Assembly: GCF_900106065.1 (NCBI RefSeq)
Contig: NZ_LT629796.1
Location: 2,268,001-2,332,000 of the forward strand
Reading direction: 5' to 3'
From: Pseudomonas mandelii
GTDB lineage: Bacteria; Pseudomonadota; Gammaproteobacteria; Pseudomonadales; Pseudomonadaceae
DNA: 64,000 nt
Shown: piece by piece, positions 55,523-64,000 of the stretch
Layout: each line of letters opens with the position of its first letter
How positions within the stretch are numbered: position 1 is the stretch's first letter
The notes under the pieces: model-generated
Told to the model about the DNA's origin: nothing
Database searches by the model: none
What the model saw: the letters and a program-made list of their open reading frames with translations, nothing else
Program-made: the position numbers and the translations under genes

Positions 55523-56923
55523 TCACATCTGCGTCGCCATCCCCTCCACATTCATCGCCGCCTGACGCAACGCCTCGGACCGCGTCGGATGCGGATGGCA
55601 CGTCAGCGCGATGTCCTCCGCCGAAGCGCTGAACTCCATCGCCACACAATACTCACCAATCATTTCGCTGACGCTCGGTCCGACCAGGTGCACGCCGAGA
55701 ATCTCGTCGGTGCGCTCATCGGCCAGCACTTTGGCGAAGCCTTCGGTTTCGTGGTTGATCTTCGCCCGGCTGTTGGCGGTGAAGGGGAATTTGCCGACTT
55801 TGTACGCGCGACCTTCTGCCTTGAGCTGCTCTTCAGTCTTGCCGACGCTGGCCAGTTCAGGCTTGGTGTAAATGACATTGGGGATCAAGTCATAGTTGAC
55901 CTCGCCCGCCTTGCCGACGATTTGCTCGATGCACACCATGCCTTCATCTTCGGCCTTGTGGGCGAGCATCGGCCCGGACGTGACATCGCCGATCACCCAC
56001 ACGCCCGCAGCGTCGGTGCGATGGCCCTTGTTCGCGAGCATGCCGCGTTTGTCGGTGGTCAGGCCGACGTTTTCCAGGCCCAAACCCTCGGTGTAAGGCC
56101 GACGGCCGATGGACACCAGCACGTAATCGGCCTCAATCGTCTCGGCAGTGCCGCCCGCCGCCGGCTCCACGCTGAGCTGAACGCCGTTTGCGGACGGGGT
56201 GGCGCTGGTCACTTTTGAGCTCAACTTGAAGCTGATGCCCTGTTTGCTCAGCGAGCGCTGCAGGGTTTTGCCCGCCTCAGCATCCACACCGGGGCAGATC
56301 CGGTCGAGAAATTCGATCACGGTCACCTGGGCGCCCAGGCGGCGCCACACTGAGCCCAGTTCCAGGCCGATCACGCCGGCGCCGATCACTACCAAGTGCT
56401 TCGGCACTTCGGCCAGCGACAGCGCGCCAGTGGAATCGAGGATGCGTTTGTTATCGATCTGGACGCCGGGCAGGGGAGTGGGCTCGGAGCCGGTGGCGAT
56501 GACGATGTCCTTGGCACTCAGTTCGGTCTTGCCACCTTGGTTGTCGGTCACCGTCACTTTGCCCGGCCCGTCGATGTGGCCCCAACCTTTGATCCAATCG
56601 ACTTTGTTTTTGCGAAACAGAAATTCGATGCCCTTGGTTAACCCGGTCACGCTTTCATCTTTCTGCTTCATCATCTGGGCGAGGTTGAGAGTGGGTTTGA
56701 CCTCGATCCCCAGGTTGGCGAATTCCGTTCCCATGGCGGCGTCGTAGAGTTCCGAGGCATGCAGGAGTGCCTTGGAGGGCATGCAGCCGACATTCAGGCA
56801 GGTGCCGCCGAGGGTCGCCCGACCTTCCACGCACGCTACTTTCAGGCCCAGTTGGCCCGCGCGGATCGCTGCGTTGTAACCGCCGGGGCCACCGCCCAGT
56901 ATCACGACGTCATAAGTGCTCAT
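55523..56923 (-). CDS. lpdA: Dihydrolipoamide dehydrogenase (E3)
   Basis: A 466-residue flavoprotein disulfide reductase. The FAD loop is GGGPGGYNAA (10-19), the redox-active disulfide C42/C47 is in GGTCLNVGCMPSK, the NAD loop is GAGVIGLELGSVW and the His-Glu dyad lies in CHPHPTRSEA. It reoxidises lipoyl groups of 2-oxoacid dehydrogenases or the glycine-cleavage system. Pseudomonads have several; this one stands alone without E1/E2 genes, in the manner of lpd3. Full length and intact. Confidence 0.94.
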   Translation of the reverse strand: MSTYDVVILGGGPGGYNAAIRAGQLGLKVACVEGRATLGGTCLNVGCMPSKALLHASELYDAAMGTEFANLGIEVKPTLNLAQMMKQKDESVTGLTKGIEFLFRKNKVDWIKGWGHIDGPGKVTVTDNQGGKTELSAKDIVIATGSEPTPLPGVQIDNKRILDSTGALSLAEVPKHLVVIGAGVIGLELGSVWRRLGAQVTVIEFLDRICPGVDAEAGKTLQRSLSKQGISFKLSSKVTSATPSANGVQLSVEPAAGGTAETIEADYVLVSIGRRPYTEGLGLENVGLTTDKRGMLANKGHRTDAAGVWVIGDVTSGPMLAHKAEDEGMVCIEQIVGKAGEVNYDLIPNVIYTKPELASVGKTEEQLKAEGRAYKVGKFPFTANSRAKINHETEGFAKVLADERTDEILGVHLVGPSVSEMIGEYCVAMEFSASAEDIALTCHPHPTRSEALRQAAMNVEGMATQM

Positions 56924-57140
56924 GGATGTACTCCTGGACTGAAAGGGAAATGGGCTGGGTAAACGTAGTCTTTGATTAAAATTATGAGCGTAATATGTGC
57001 GTTTACGGCTATTTCGGTCAAGGCTTCAGCGTAGCGACAGGTTGGGCATCTTTAGATAGAGCGATTTAGTACAAAAATTTCACCACTTTCGTTATATCGT
57101 AACGAATTGCGATGTGGCCAATGATAAGCACTGGGGTGGT

Positions 57141-59099
57141 ATGCAAGTCGATCTCGAAGTCGATGGAACGCAGGTAGCCGGGCTGCCGCGCTTTCAGCAG
57201 GCGGTTTTTCAAGGGCGGCGATTGCGTCAGTTCGCCATCGGCCTGAGTGCCTTGGCGGCGGTCGGGTTGGTGTTGGCGTTTTTTGTCGGGCTGTTTGCGC
57301 CGTTGTCGCTGTGGGCCCCGTTGCTGGTGAATCAGAGCGCCGGTTTGCTGGTGCTGATTGCCGGCCTGCAATCGGCATGGTGGGTGACTCAGTGGCGCGC
57401 GCAAGCGATGAATCCGCCGCTGCCAGAGGTTGTTTCGGATGAAACCGTTGCCCCCGATGGCTGGTATGAGCGACTGCTGGAGCGGCTCGGTCAGCGCTGG
57501 GTGCGCTTGCTCGGGCAGATCGGCGCACCGACCCTATGGCTCGCTGGTTGGGCACTGTTGGCGATCTACAGCATCAGCCAATTCTGGAACCTCGCGTTGG
57601 CGCCCGCAGCGTTGGGGTTATCGGCAAGTGTCGGTGCCGTGCTGTCGTTGTTGCTGGCCTTCGGTTTGCTGGTGCTTGAGCGTCAGCTCGCCCAAGAGAA
57701 CGTCGCCCAATGGCCAGAAGCGGGGCAGTTGGCGCAACTGAGCCGGGTGGCGATCATTTGCCTGGTGCTCAGCGCGTTGTGTTTGTTGTTTGGCAGCGAA
57801 ACTTCGGTCTGGCCAGTACGCCTTGCCGTGTTGTTCGGGTTGCTGCCGGGACTGGTCGCGGCCGAGTTGCTGCTACGCGCCATGTTGTCGTTGTTCAGTC
57901 CTCGCCGTGAACACTTTGAACCGACGTTGCTGGCACGAAGTGTTGTCGCCGACATGCTGCGCTGGCCGCCACAACCGTTGCTGGCGTTGCAGCACGAACT
58001 GCATAACCGCTTCGGTATCGACTTGCGGCAGATCTGGGCCTTCACCTATATGCGTCGGGCGTTTTTACCGGTGATGGCGGTGGTGGCGATTGTCGGGTGG
58101 TCGCTCACCGGCGTTCACGAAATACCCCTGCAAGGGCGGGGCATCTACGAACGGTTCGGCAAACCGGTGGAAGTGTTCGGTCCGGGTTTGCACGCCGGTT
58201 TACCGTGGCCGCTGGGCCGGGTGTTGAGCGTTGAAAACGGTGTGGTTCACGAGTTGGCAACAAGCGTTGGCGAAACATCGGTGCCGGTCGTCCTGGAACC
58301 TGCAGAAGGCCCGGCGCCGGCGATTGCCAATCGCTTGTGGGACGCCAGCCATGTGAACGATAAATCCCAGGTGATCGCCAGCAGCCGTGCCGACAAGCAG
58401 AGCTTTCAGATCGTTAACATGGACGTGCGTTTTGTGTACCGCATCGGTCTGACCGATCAAGCGGCGTTGGCTGCGACGTACAACAGCGCCGATGTACCGA
58501 CGCTGATTCGCAGCACTGCCAGCCGGATTCTGGTGCACGACTTTGCCTCGCGGACCCTCGACGGTTTGCTTGGCGAGGACAGGGTAGGGCTGGCCGAGGA
58601 GATCGGCCGCGCCGTGCAATCTGATCTGCAGAAGCTCGACAGCGGTGTGGAAATTCTCGCCACCGTGGTGGAGGCGATCCATCCGCCGGCCGGTGCAGCC
58701 AACGCTTATCACGGCGTTCAGGCGGCGCAGATTGGTGCCCAGGCATTGATCTCGCGTGAGCGCGGGGCAGCAGCGCAAGCGACCAATCAAGCGCAGTTGC
58801 AGGCCAGCATCGCTCGCGATCAGGCGAGCGCCAGCGCGCATGAAATCAACTCCGCCGCGCAGGCGGCTGATCTGAAATTCACCGCCGAACAAAAAGCCTA
58901 TGCCAGTGCCGGCCAAGCGTTCTTGCTGGAGCAGTATTTCAGCCAACTGACCCAGGGTCTGGCCAACGCCAAATTGCTGGTGCTCGATCATCGTCTGGGC
59001 GGCACCAGTAATGCACCGACCATCGACCTACGTACCTTCACGCTGCCGGCCGATCCTGCGTCGCCGCGCAACAGCGCTCAGCCAGGAGTTACCCATTGA
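57141..59099 (+). CDS. HflK-like SPFH protein with large N-terminal membrane domain
   Basis: About 652 residues. The N-terminal 310 residues are a polytopic membrane domain (hydrophobic blocks near 30-75, 135-170, 205-245 and 305). An SPFH/band-7 domain (about 325-560) follows, with GRGIYERFGKPVEVFGPGLHAGLPWPLGR and FQIVNMDVRFVYRIG. An Ala/Gln-rich coiled coil comes next. HflK-type proteins cage FtsH in membrane microdomains, but this one is far larger than housekeeping HflK. The ATG at 57141 has GGGGTGGT upstream; a GTG at 57114 is possible. It overlaps the next gene by 4 bases. Confidence 0.82.
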   Translation: MQVDLEVDGTQVAGLPRFQQAVFQGRRLRQFAIGLSALAAVGLVLAFFVGLFAPLSLWAPLLVNQSAGLLVLIAGLQSAWWVTQWRAQAMNPPLPEVVSDETVAPDGWYERLLERLGQRWVRLLGQIGAPTLWLAGWALLAIYSISQFWNLALAPAALGLSASVGAVLSLLLAFGLLVLERQLAQENVAQWPEAGQLAQLSRVAIICLVLSALCLLFGSETSVWPVRLAVLFGLLPGLVAAELLLRAMLSLFSPRREHFEPTLLARSVVADMLRWPPQPLLALQHELHNRFGIDLRQIWAFTYMRRAFLPVMAVVAIVGWSLTGVHEIPLQGRGIYERFGKPVEVFGPGLHAGLPWPLGRVLSVENGVVHELATSVGETSVPVVLEPAEGPAPAIANRLWDASHVNDKSQVIASSRADKQSFQIVNMDVRFVYRIGLTDQAALAATYNSADVPTLIRSTASRILVHDFASRTLDGLLGEDRVGLAEEIGRAVQSDLQKLDSGVEILATVVEAIHPPAGAANAYHGVQAAQIGAQALISRERGAAAQATNQAQLQASIARDQASASAHEINSAAQAADLKFTAEQKAYASAGQAFLLEQYFSQLTQGLANAKLLVLDHRLGGTSNAPTIDLRTFTLPADPASPRNSAQPGVTH

Positions 59100-60133
59100 G
59101 CCAGTCGCACTCTCACGATCATGACGACCACGCCGGCCACGATCACGGACATGGCGGACATCACCACGGTCACCACCATCATCACGGTGATTCACAGGAA
59201 GCCGGTCCATTCCCGTGGCGGCGCATGGGGTGGGCGGCGTTGCTCGTGGCATTCGCCATCGCGGCAGCGAGTCTGGTGCAGGTTCGCTCGGGGGAGGCCA
59301 CGGTGATTACTCGCTTCGGTAATCCGTCGCGGGTGTTGCTGGAGCCGGGTCTCGGCTGGCGCTGGCCGGCACCGTTTGAAGCGGCCATTCCGGTCGACTT
59401 ACGGCTGCGCACCACCTCCAGCGGTTTGCAGGATGTGGGCACGCGCGACGGATTGCGCATCATTGTTCAGGCCTACGTGGCGTGGCAGGTTCAGGGCGAC
59501 CCGGACAATGTGCAGCGCTTTATGCGCGCCGTGCAGAATCAGCCGGACGAAGCGGCGCGGCAGATTCGCACGTTTGTGGGGTCGGCACTGGAAACCACCG
59601 CGAGCAGTTTCGACCTGGCCAATCTGGTCAACACCGACGCCAATCAGGTGCACATTGCCGACTTCGAAGCGCAGTTGCGTAAACAGATCGATCAGCAGTT
59701 GCTGACCACGTATGGCGTTCGCGTGCTGCAAGTGGGCATCGAGCGTTTGACCCTGCCGTCGGTGACGCTCACCGCCACCGTCGATCGCATGCGCGCCGAG
59801 CGTGAAACAATTGCCACCGAGCGCACCGCCATCGGCAAGCGTGAAGCCGCGCAAATCCGGTCCGCGGCTGAACGAGATGCGCGCATCGTGCAAGCTGATG
59901 CGACGGTGAAAGCTGCCGATATCGAAGCCCAATCCCGCGTCGAAGCCGCGCAGATTTACGGCCGTGCCTACGCCGGTTCGCCACAGCTTTACAACTTGCT
60001 GCGCTCCCTCGATACATTGGGCACGATCGTCACCCCGGACACCAAGCTGATATTGCGCACTGATGCTGCACCTTTCCGGGTGCTGGTTGACGGTCCACCG
60101 ACCCTCGATAACAAGTCCGGGTCACAGCCATGA
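59096..60133 (+). CDS. HflC-like SPFH protein with His/Asp-rich N-terminus
   Basis: A 345-residue protein starting at TTG (TTGA overlap, AGGAG eight bases upstream). The first 35 residues are a His/Asp/Gly-rich tract (SHDHDDHAGHDHGHGG, HHHGHHHHH) expected to bind metal on the cytosolic side. One membrane helix follows (about 45-62), then an SPFH domain (VRSGEATVITRFGNPSRVLLEPGLGWRWPAPFEA) and a charged coiled coil (RAERETIATERTAIGKREAAQI) ending in an HflC-like C-terminus. The metal tract is not part of ordinary HflC and points to the ATPase at the end of the operon. Confidence 0.85.
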   Translation: MSQSHSHDHDDHAGHDHGHGGHHHGHHHHHGDSQEAGPFPWRRMGWAALLVAFAIAAASLVQVRSGEATVITRFGNPSRVLLEPGLGWRWPAPFEAAIPVDLRLRTTSSGLQDVGTRDGLRIIVQAYVAWQVQGDPDNVQRFMRAVQNQPDEAARQIRTFVGSALETTASSFDLANLVNTDANQVHIADFEAQLRKQIDQQLLTTYGVRVLQVGIERLTLPSVTLTATVDRMRAERETIATERTAIGKREAAQIRSAAERDARIVQADATVKAADIEAQSRVEAAQIYGRAYAGSPQLYNLLRSLDTLGTIVTPDTKLILRTDAAPFRVLVDGPPTLDNKSGSQP

Positions 60134-61188
60134 ATTTAGTTCCACGTGGAACACATGAGTTAAGCAGCCCCTGGATTCAGGCTGGGCGATTGGCTTTTTT
60201 GGCGCTTTACGGCGTGACCGTTCTGGCTGCGTTAGCGTGGGCATTCTCCAATGTGCGGCAGATTGATCCTCAGAATCGGGCGGTGGTCCTGCACTTCGGC
60301 GCGCTGGATCGCATCCAGAATGCCGGTTTGCTATTGGCCTGGCCGCGCCCCTTTGAGCAAGTGATTTTGCTGCCGGCAGCTGATCGGGTGATCGAGCGTC
60401 GGGTGGAGAATCTGCTTCGTAGCGATGCTGCGTTGCAGGCCGATCGGGTGGCGTCTTTCGCGACACCGCTGAGCGATACGCTCGCTGGATCGGGCTATTT
60501 GCTGACCGGTGACGCGGGCGTGGTGCAGCTGGATGTGCGGGTTTTCTACAAGGTCACCGAACCTTATGCCTTCGTGCTTCAAGGTGAACATGTTTTGCCG
60601 GCACTCGATCGGCTGGTCACCCGCAGCGCCGTTGCCCTGACGGCCGCGCGAGACCTGGACACCATTTTGGTGGCGCGGCCGGAACTGATCGGTAGCGACA
60701 ATCAGGCGGCAGAACGTCGCGAACGTCTGCGCGGTGATTTGGTGCAGGGCATCAATCAGCGTCTGGCCGAGCTGACCACGACGGGACAGGGCCTGGGTAT
60801 CGAAGTGGCGCGAGTCGACGTGCAATCGAGTCTGCCCGGCCCAGCGGTGAACGCTTTCAATGCGGTGCTGACCGCCAGCCAGCAAGCGGACAAAACCGTC
60901 GCCAATGCGCGCACCGAGGCCGAGAAACTGACCCAGGCCGCCAATGAACAAGGCGACCGGACACTGCAAGTCGCCCACGCCCAAGCGAGCGAACGGCTGG
61001 CCAAAGCTTCGGCTGATACGGCCACGGTGTTGAGCCTGGCCCAAGCGCAACAACAGGGCACTGACCCGCAAATGTTGCTGCGTATCTACCGCGAGCGGAT
61101 GCCGAAGATTCTCGGCCAGGCCGGCTCAGTAACGACGGTCAATCCGAAAGATGATTCCCGCCTGATCATTCAGGGAGCAGCGCAATGA
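60130..61188 (+). CDS. Third SPFH (band 7) protein of the operon
   Basis: A 352-residue protein with one membrane helix (about 18-38), an SPFH domain with IDPQNRAVVLHFGALDRIQNAGLLLAWPRPFEQVILLP, and a coiled-coil C-terminal region rich in Ala and Glu (about 255-320), ending in VTTVNPKDDSRLIIQG. It is most like HflK in its C-terminal half. It overlaps the genes on both sides by 4 bases. Three different SPFH proteins in one operon suggest a mixed ring or cage in the inner membrane. Confidence 0.82.
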   Translation: MNLVPRGTHELSSPWIQAGRLAFLALYGVTVLAALAWAFSNVRQIDPQNRAVVLHFGALDRIQNAGLLLAWPRPFEQVILLPAADRVIERRVENLLRSDAALQADRVASFATPLSDTLAGSGYLLTGDAGVVQLDVRVFYKVTEPYAFVLQGEHVLPALDRLVTRSAVALTAARDLDTILVARPELIGSDNQAAERRERLRGDLVQGINQRLAELTTTGQGLGIEVARVDVQSSLPGPAVNAFNAVLTASQQADKTVANARTEAEKLTQAANEQGDRTLQVAHAQASERLAKASADTATVLSLAQAQQQGTDPQMLLRIYRERMPKILGQAGSVTTVNPKDDSRLIIQGAAQ

Positions 61189-63095
61189 CCACCCCAACCG
61201 CCGCCGCACCCAGCCTGTTGTCCTCGGCTGAACAACGCAGCGCTGCACGCCAATTGACCTTGGCCATGCTTGCCCTTGGCTTGCTCAGCCTCGGGTTGAT
61301 CTGGCGCTGGCTGTCACCGGAGCAGACGGGCGTCAGTCAATTGCTGTTGGGTTTTGCATCGTTGCTGGTGGCCGTGCCAGTGATGCGTTCGGCGTGGTAC
61401 AGCCTGCGATATCCAAGCTTGCACGGGATCACCGATCAGCTGATTGCCCTCGCCATGCTCGGTGCCTGGGCGACGGGTGATCTGCTGACTGCTGCGTTGT
61501 TGCCGATCATCATGATCTTCGGCCACGTGCTGGAAGAGCGCAGCGTGATCGGTTCCCAGGAAGCGATTCGTGCGCTCGGCAAACTGACCCGCAGTCACGC
61601 TCGCAAGGTTCAGGCTGACGGAGCCATCGTCGAAGTCGACAACGGCACCCTTAAAACCGGCGACATTGTCGAGGTACGTGCGGGCGACCGAGTGCCGGCC
61701 GATGGTCGGGTGTTGTCCGGTCAGGCAAGCCTCGACACGGCATCAATCACCGGTGAGTCGGTGCCGATCGAGGCGGGTGTCGGCATGCAGGTCTTTGGCG
61801 GCGCGATCAATCTCGACGGTTTGCTGCGCCTCGAAGTGACACGCACCGGCAACGAATCAACCCTCGGTAAAGTCATCGCCCTGATGCAAAGCGCCGAGCG
61901 TTCGAAGCCGCCGATCACCCGTTTGCTTGAACGTTACGCCGGCAGTTACATGGTGCTGGTATTGCTGTTGGCCGCAGTGACCTGGTTTGTCACCAATGAT
62001 GCCCAGGCGATGCTCGCGGTGCTGGTGGCGGCGTGTCCTTGCGCGTTGGTGTTATCGGCGCCGGCCACGGCGATTGCCGGCGTGGCGGTGGCGGCGCGGC
62101 ATGGGATTCTGATTCGCAGCTCGGCGTTCCTGGAAGAGTTGGCGGACCTCACGTCGCTGGTGGTCGACAAGACCGGAACCCTGACGTTTGGCACCTTGCG
62201 CTTGCAGTCCATCGACAGCCCGCTGGAGGACCGCAGTCACGTGCTTAAACTCGCTGCGAGCCTCGGCTCGGCCAGCAGTCATCCGGTGAGCCGTGCGCTC
62301 GCGGGGTTGGTCACTCAGGAACATTTTCTGCTGCTGTCGGACATCCACGAGCGCCAGGGCCTGGGCGTGGTCGCGATGACGGAGCAGGGCGAAGCAGCGC
62401 TCGGCCGTCCAGAGCTATTCGCGCAACTGGGCATCGCCACTTCGGCGGTTCCCGAACACGATGGCCCGATTGCCGGGCTGGCACTCAACGGTGAATTCCT
62501 GGCCTGGCTGTTGCTGGCAGACAGCGTCAAACCTGAGGCGCGTTTTGCCTTGAGTGAATTGCGTGAACTGGGTTTGGGTCGCCAGTTGTTGCTCACCGGA
62601 GATCGGCAAAGCGTCGCACATACACTGGCACGGGATGTCGGCATTACCGATGTTGAGGCGCAGGCACTGCCTGAGGACAAACTCAACCGGGTGCTGACGG
62701 AAATCGGCAACGGCTTCCGGCCGATGGTGGTGGGGGATGGCATCAACGATTCGCTGGCACTCAAGGCCGGCGTCGTGGGGGTGGCCATGGGCGCGGGTGG
62801 CGCGGACATCGCGCTGGCGTCGGCGGATATTGTGTTGATCGGCAGCGACCTGCGTCGCCTCGGCACCTGTGTCCGGTTGAGTCGCCAATGTCGGCAGACC
62901 TTGCAGGTCAACGTGATCATCGGTCTGGGCTGGACCCTGGCGATTGTCGCGTTTGCGGCATTCGGCTGGCTCGGTGCTGCGGGGGCGATGATTGCAGCGT
63001 TGCTGCATAACCTCAGTACGTTGTTGGTGCTCGGTAATGCGGGGCGTCTGCTGCGCTTTCAGGAGCCTTTGCTGAAAATTAAAGACGAGGCTTGA
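61185..63095 (+). CDS. Heavy-metal P1B-type ATPase (Zn/Cd-type), no N-terminal metal domain
   Basis: A 636-residue pump. There is no HMA domain; the first helix begins near residue 22. Motifs: TGESVPI (189-195), Cys-Pro-Cys 284-286 in ACPCALVLSAPA (close to the ZntA/CadA form), phosphorylated Asp328 in DKTGTLTFG, the SSHPVSRAL nucleotide loop and VGDGINDSLALKAG. Metal specificity is uncertain; the CPC context suggests divalent Zn/Cd/Pb. It overlaps the third SPFH gene (4 bases) and is the end of the operon. The missing metal domain may be supplied by the His-rich SPFH protein, which is inference. Confidence 0.9.
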   Translation: MTTPTAAAPSLLSSAEQRSAARQLTLAMLALGLLSLGLIWRWLSPEQTGVSQLLLGFASLLVAVPVMRSAWYSLRYPSLHGITDQLIALAMLGAWATGDLLTAALLPIIMIFGHVLEERSVIGSQEAIRALGKLTRSHARKVQADGAIVEVDNGTLKTGDIVEVRAGDRVPADGRVLSGQASLDTASITGESVPIEAGVGMQVFGGAINLDGLLRLEVTRTGNESTLGKVIALMQSAERSKPPITRLLERYAGSYMVLVLLLAAVTWFVTNDAQAMLAVLVAACPCALVLSAPATAIAGVAVAARHGILIRSSAFLEELADLTSLVVDKTGTLTFGTLRLQSIDSPLEDRSHVLKLAASLGSASSHPVSRALAGLVTQEHFLLLSDIHERQGLGVVAMTEQGEAALGRPELFAQLGIATSAVPEHDGPIAGLALNGEFLAWLLLADSVKPEARFALSELRELGLGRQLLLTGDRQSVAHTLARDVGITDVEAQALPEDKLNRVLTEIGNGFRPMVVGDGINDSLALKAGVVGVAMGAGGADIALASADIVLIGSDLRRLGTCVRLSRQCRQTLQVNVIIGLGWTLAIVAFAAFGWLGAAGAMIAALLHNLSTLLVLGNAGRLLRFQEPLLKIKDEA

Positions 63096-63311
63096 ACGCT
63101 TCTAAACCAGGGCTATGAGGGCAAAACCGAGTTTTTAGAACTGTGCATCAAATTTGTAGTCATCTAGGGTAAGGACCATCTGCTTTTGTGGACGCACGAC
63201 GGCTGGTTTAAGCGCCGCGAGTTATAGAAAAACGCTATTAAATCGATAGCCAGCTATTTTTCTAGGATGGTCTACCCTCACATCAGACGTCTGAAACAAG
63301 GGGGACTTTCC

Positions 63312-64000
63312 ATGCTCGCGCAACTTCCACCGGCCTTACAGAATCTGCAGTTACCGCTACGCCTGCGACTCTGGGACGGCCATGAATTCAACCTGGGGCC
63401 GACGCCCAGCGTCACTATTGTGGTCAAGGACCCACAAATGGTTACCCAGTTCACTCATCCCAGCCTGGACGCGCTCGGAGCGGCGTTTGTCGAAGGCAAG
63501 CTGGAACTCGAAGGCTCCATCAGCGACGTGATCCGCGTTTGTGATGAATGGAGTCAGGCGTTGTTGAGCGAGGACGACGACAGTCAGCCTGTGCGCACGT
63601 TCCACGACAAGGAAACCGACGCGAAGGCGATTTCCTACCACTACGACCTTTCCAATGCGTTTTATCAGCTGTGGCTCGACAGCGACATGGCGTATTCCTG
63701 CGCCTATTTCGAGACCGGCAGCGAAACGCTGGAGCAAGCCCAGCAAGCCAAGTTCCGCCACCTGTGCCGCAAGCTACGTCTGCAACCGGGTGAATACCTG
63801 CTGGATGTCGGTTGCGGTTGGGGAGGGCTGGCCCGTTTCGCGGCCCGCGAGTTTGGCGCGAAAGTGTTCGGGATTACCCTGAGTAAAGAGCAACTGGCCC
63901 TGGCCCGTGAAAGAGTGACCGCCGAAGGCCTGGACGATCTGGTTGAACTGCAACTGCTCGACTACCGCGATCTGCCTCAGGACGGGCGCTTCGATAAGGT
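63312..64000 (+). CDS. cfaB: Cyclopropane-fatty-acyl-phospholipid synthase, N-terminal part (cut by window edge)
   Basis: The frame starts at ATG 63312 (MLAQLPPALQNLQLPLRLRL) and is open to the window end (about 229 residues). The N-terminal lipid-binding part is followed by HYDLSNAFYQLWLD, MAYSCAYFE and the SAM-binding loop LDVGCGWGGLARFAARE. The enzyme adds a methylene group from SAM to unsaturated phospholipid chains, an RpoS-linked stationary-phase trait in Pseudomonas. The 216-base gap before it is AT-rich and holds a TAGAAAAA/TTTTTCTA dyad at about 63,225-63,264, a likely promoter area. Confidence 0.93.
   Translation, partial: MLAQLPPALQNLQLPLRLRLWDGHEFNLGPTPSVTIVVKDPQMVTQFTHPSLDALGAAFVEGKLELEGSISDVIRVCDEWSQALLSEDDDSQPVRTFHDKETDAKAISYHYDLSNAFYQLWLDSDMAYSCAYFETGSETLEQAQQAKFRHLCRKLRLQPGEYLLDVGCGWGGLARFAAREFGAKVFGITLSKEQLALARERVTAEGLDDLVELQLLDYRDLPQDGRFDK

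Overview
The window looks like a Pseudomonas chromosome, most likely of the fluorescens/putida side of the genus. The reasons are the GC-rich coding style, the Pseudomonas-type REP/REPIN repeats, a complete A-band (common polysaccharide antigen) locus in the same gene order as P. aeruginosa, an MvaT-type H-NS homologue, and Pseudomonas-restricted families (DUF6124, DUF3142). It splits into an accessory half (1 to about 31.8 kb) and a core-like half (about 31.8 kb to the end).

Accessory half. The left edge is a nest of mobile DNA: the 3' part of a group II intron sits inside an IS5-family transposase gene, and that IS has cut off the end of an AmiC-type amidase gene. Next comes a nickel/cobalt operon on the minus strand (CsoR/RcnR-type repressor, RcnA-type efflux pump, then YqaA, TraX and the clipped amidase). 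Divergent from it is a His-rich membrane/periplasmic set (HupE-like permease, anchored periplasmic protein, mini-lipoprotein). A three-gene cargo (unknown protein, MvaT-like silencer, DUF2971 protein) lies between two clusters of 22-23 bp GGTCA repeats. From 10.2 to 24.3 kb there is a full copper/silver island: CopA/SilP-type P-type ATPase, DUF2933 protein, cupredoxin, a periplasmic Met/His-rich protein, a CopRS-type two-component system, CopCD, a small Cys/Met/His-rich protein, and a CusCBA efflux system whose adaptor carries a fused CusF domain. Three copies of a CTGACAGAAATGTAnT-like box mark its promoters. After a 61-bp near-perfect palindrome there is a complete type II CBASS antiphage operon (HNH-SAVED effector, CD-NTase, E1-E2 Cap2, JAMM protease Cap3). 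It is followed by a DnaQ-like exonuclease, an orphan AbrB/DUF2384-type antitoxin-like protein, a decayed acetyltransferase and a DUF6957-like protein. Three spaced TGTGTCAnnCTATGTTGnT repeats close the accessory half.

Core-like half. A LysR regulator, a glutathione S-transferase and a three-domain flavo-iron-sulfur oxidoreductase come first. Then there are REPINs and a striking three-way-junction RNA-like structure just upstream of a DUF6124 gene. The A-band D-rhamnan locus follows on the minus strand (rmd, gmd, wbpW, wzm, wzt, wbpX, wbpY, wbpZ; GDP-D-rhamnose synthesis, ABC export, polymerising glycosyltransferases). Divergent from it is a decoration operon (two paralogous glycosyltransferases, an acyltransferase, a methyltransferase). 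After that come a DUF3142 lipoprotein with a large periplasmic TPR-like partner, a LysE exporter with a divergent Lrp regulator, a dihydrolipoamide dehydrogenase, a tightly overlapping operon of three SPFH (HflK/HflC-like) proteins and a zinc-type P1B ATPase, and the start of a cyclopropane fatty acid synthase gene.

The items most worth follow-up are the SPFH x3 plus P-type ATPase operon, the structured RNA candidate at 35,874-35,949, the CBASS operon with its CD-NTase Gly tail, and the nickel operon that carries envelope genes. I saw no rRNA, tRNA or CRISPR array.
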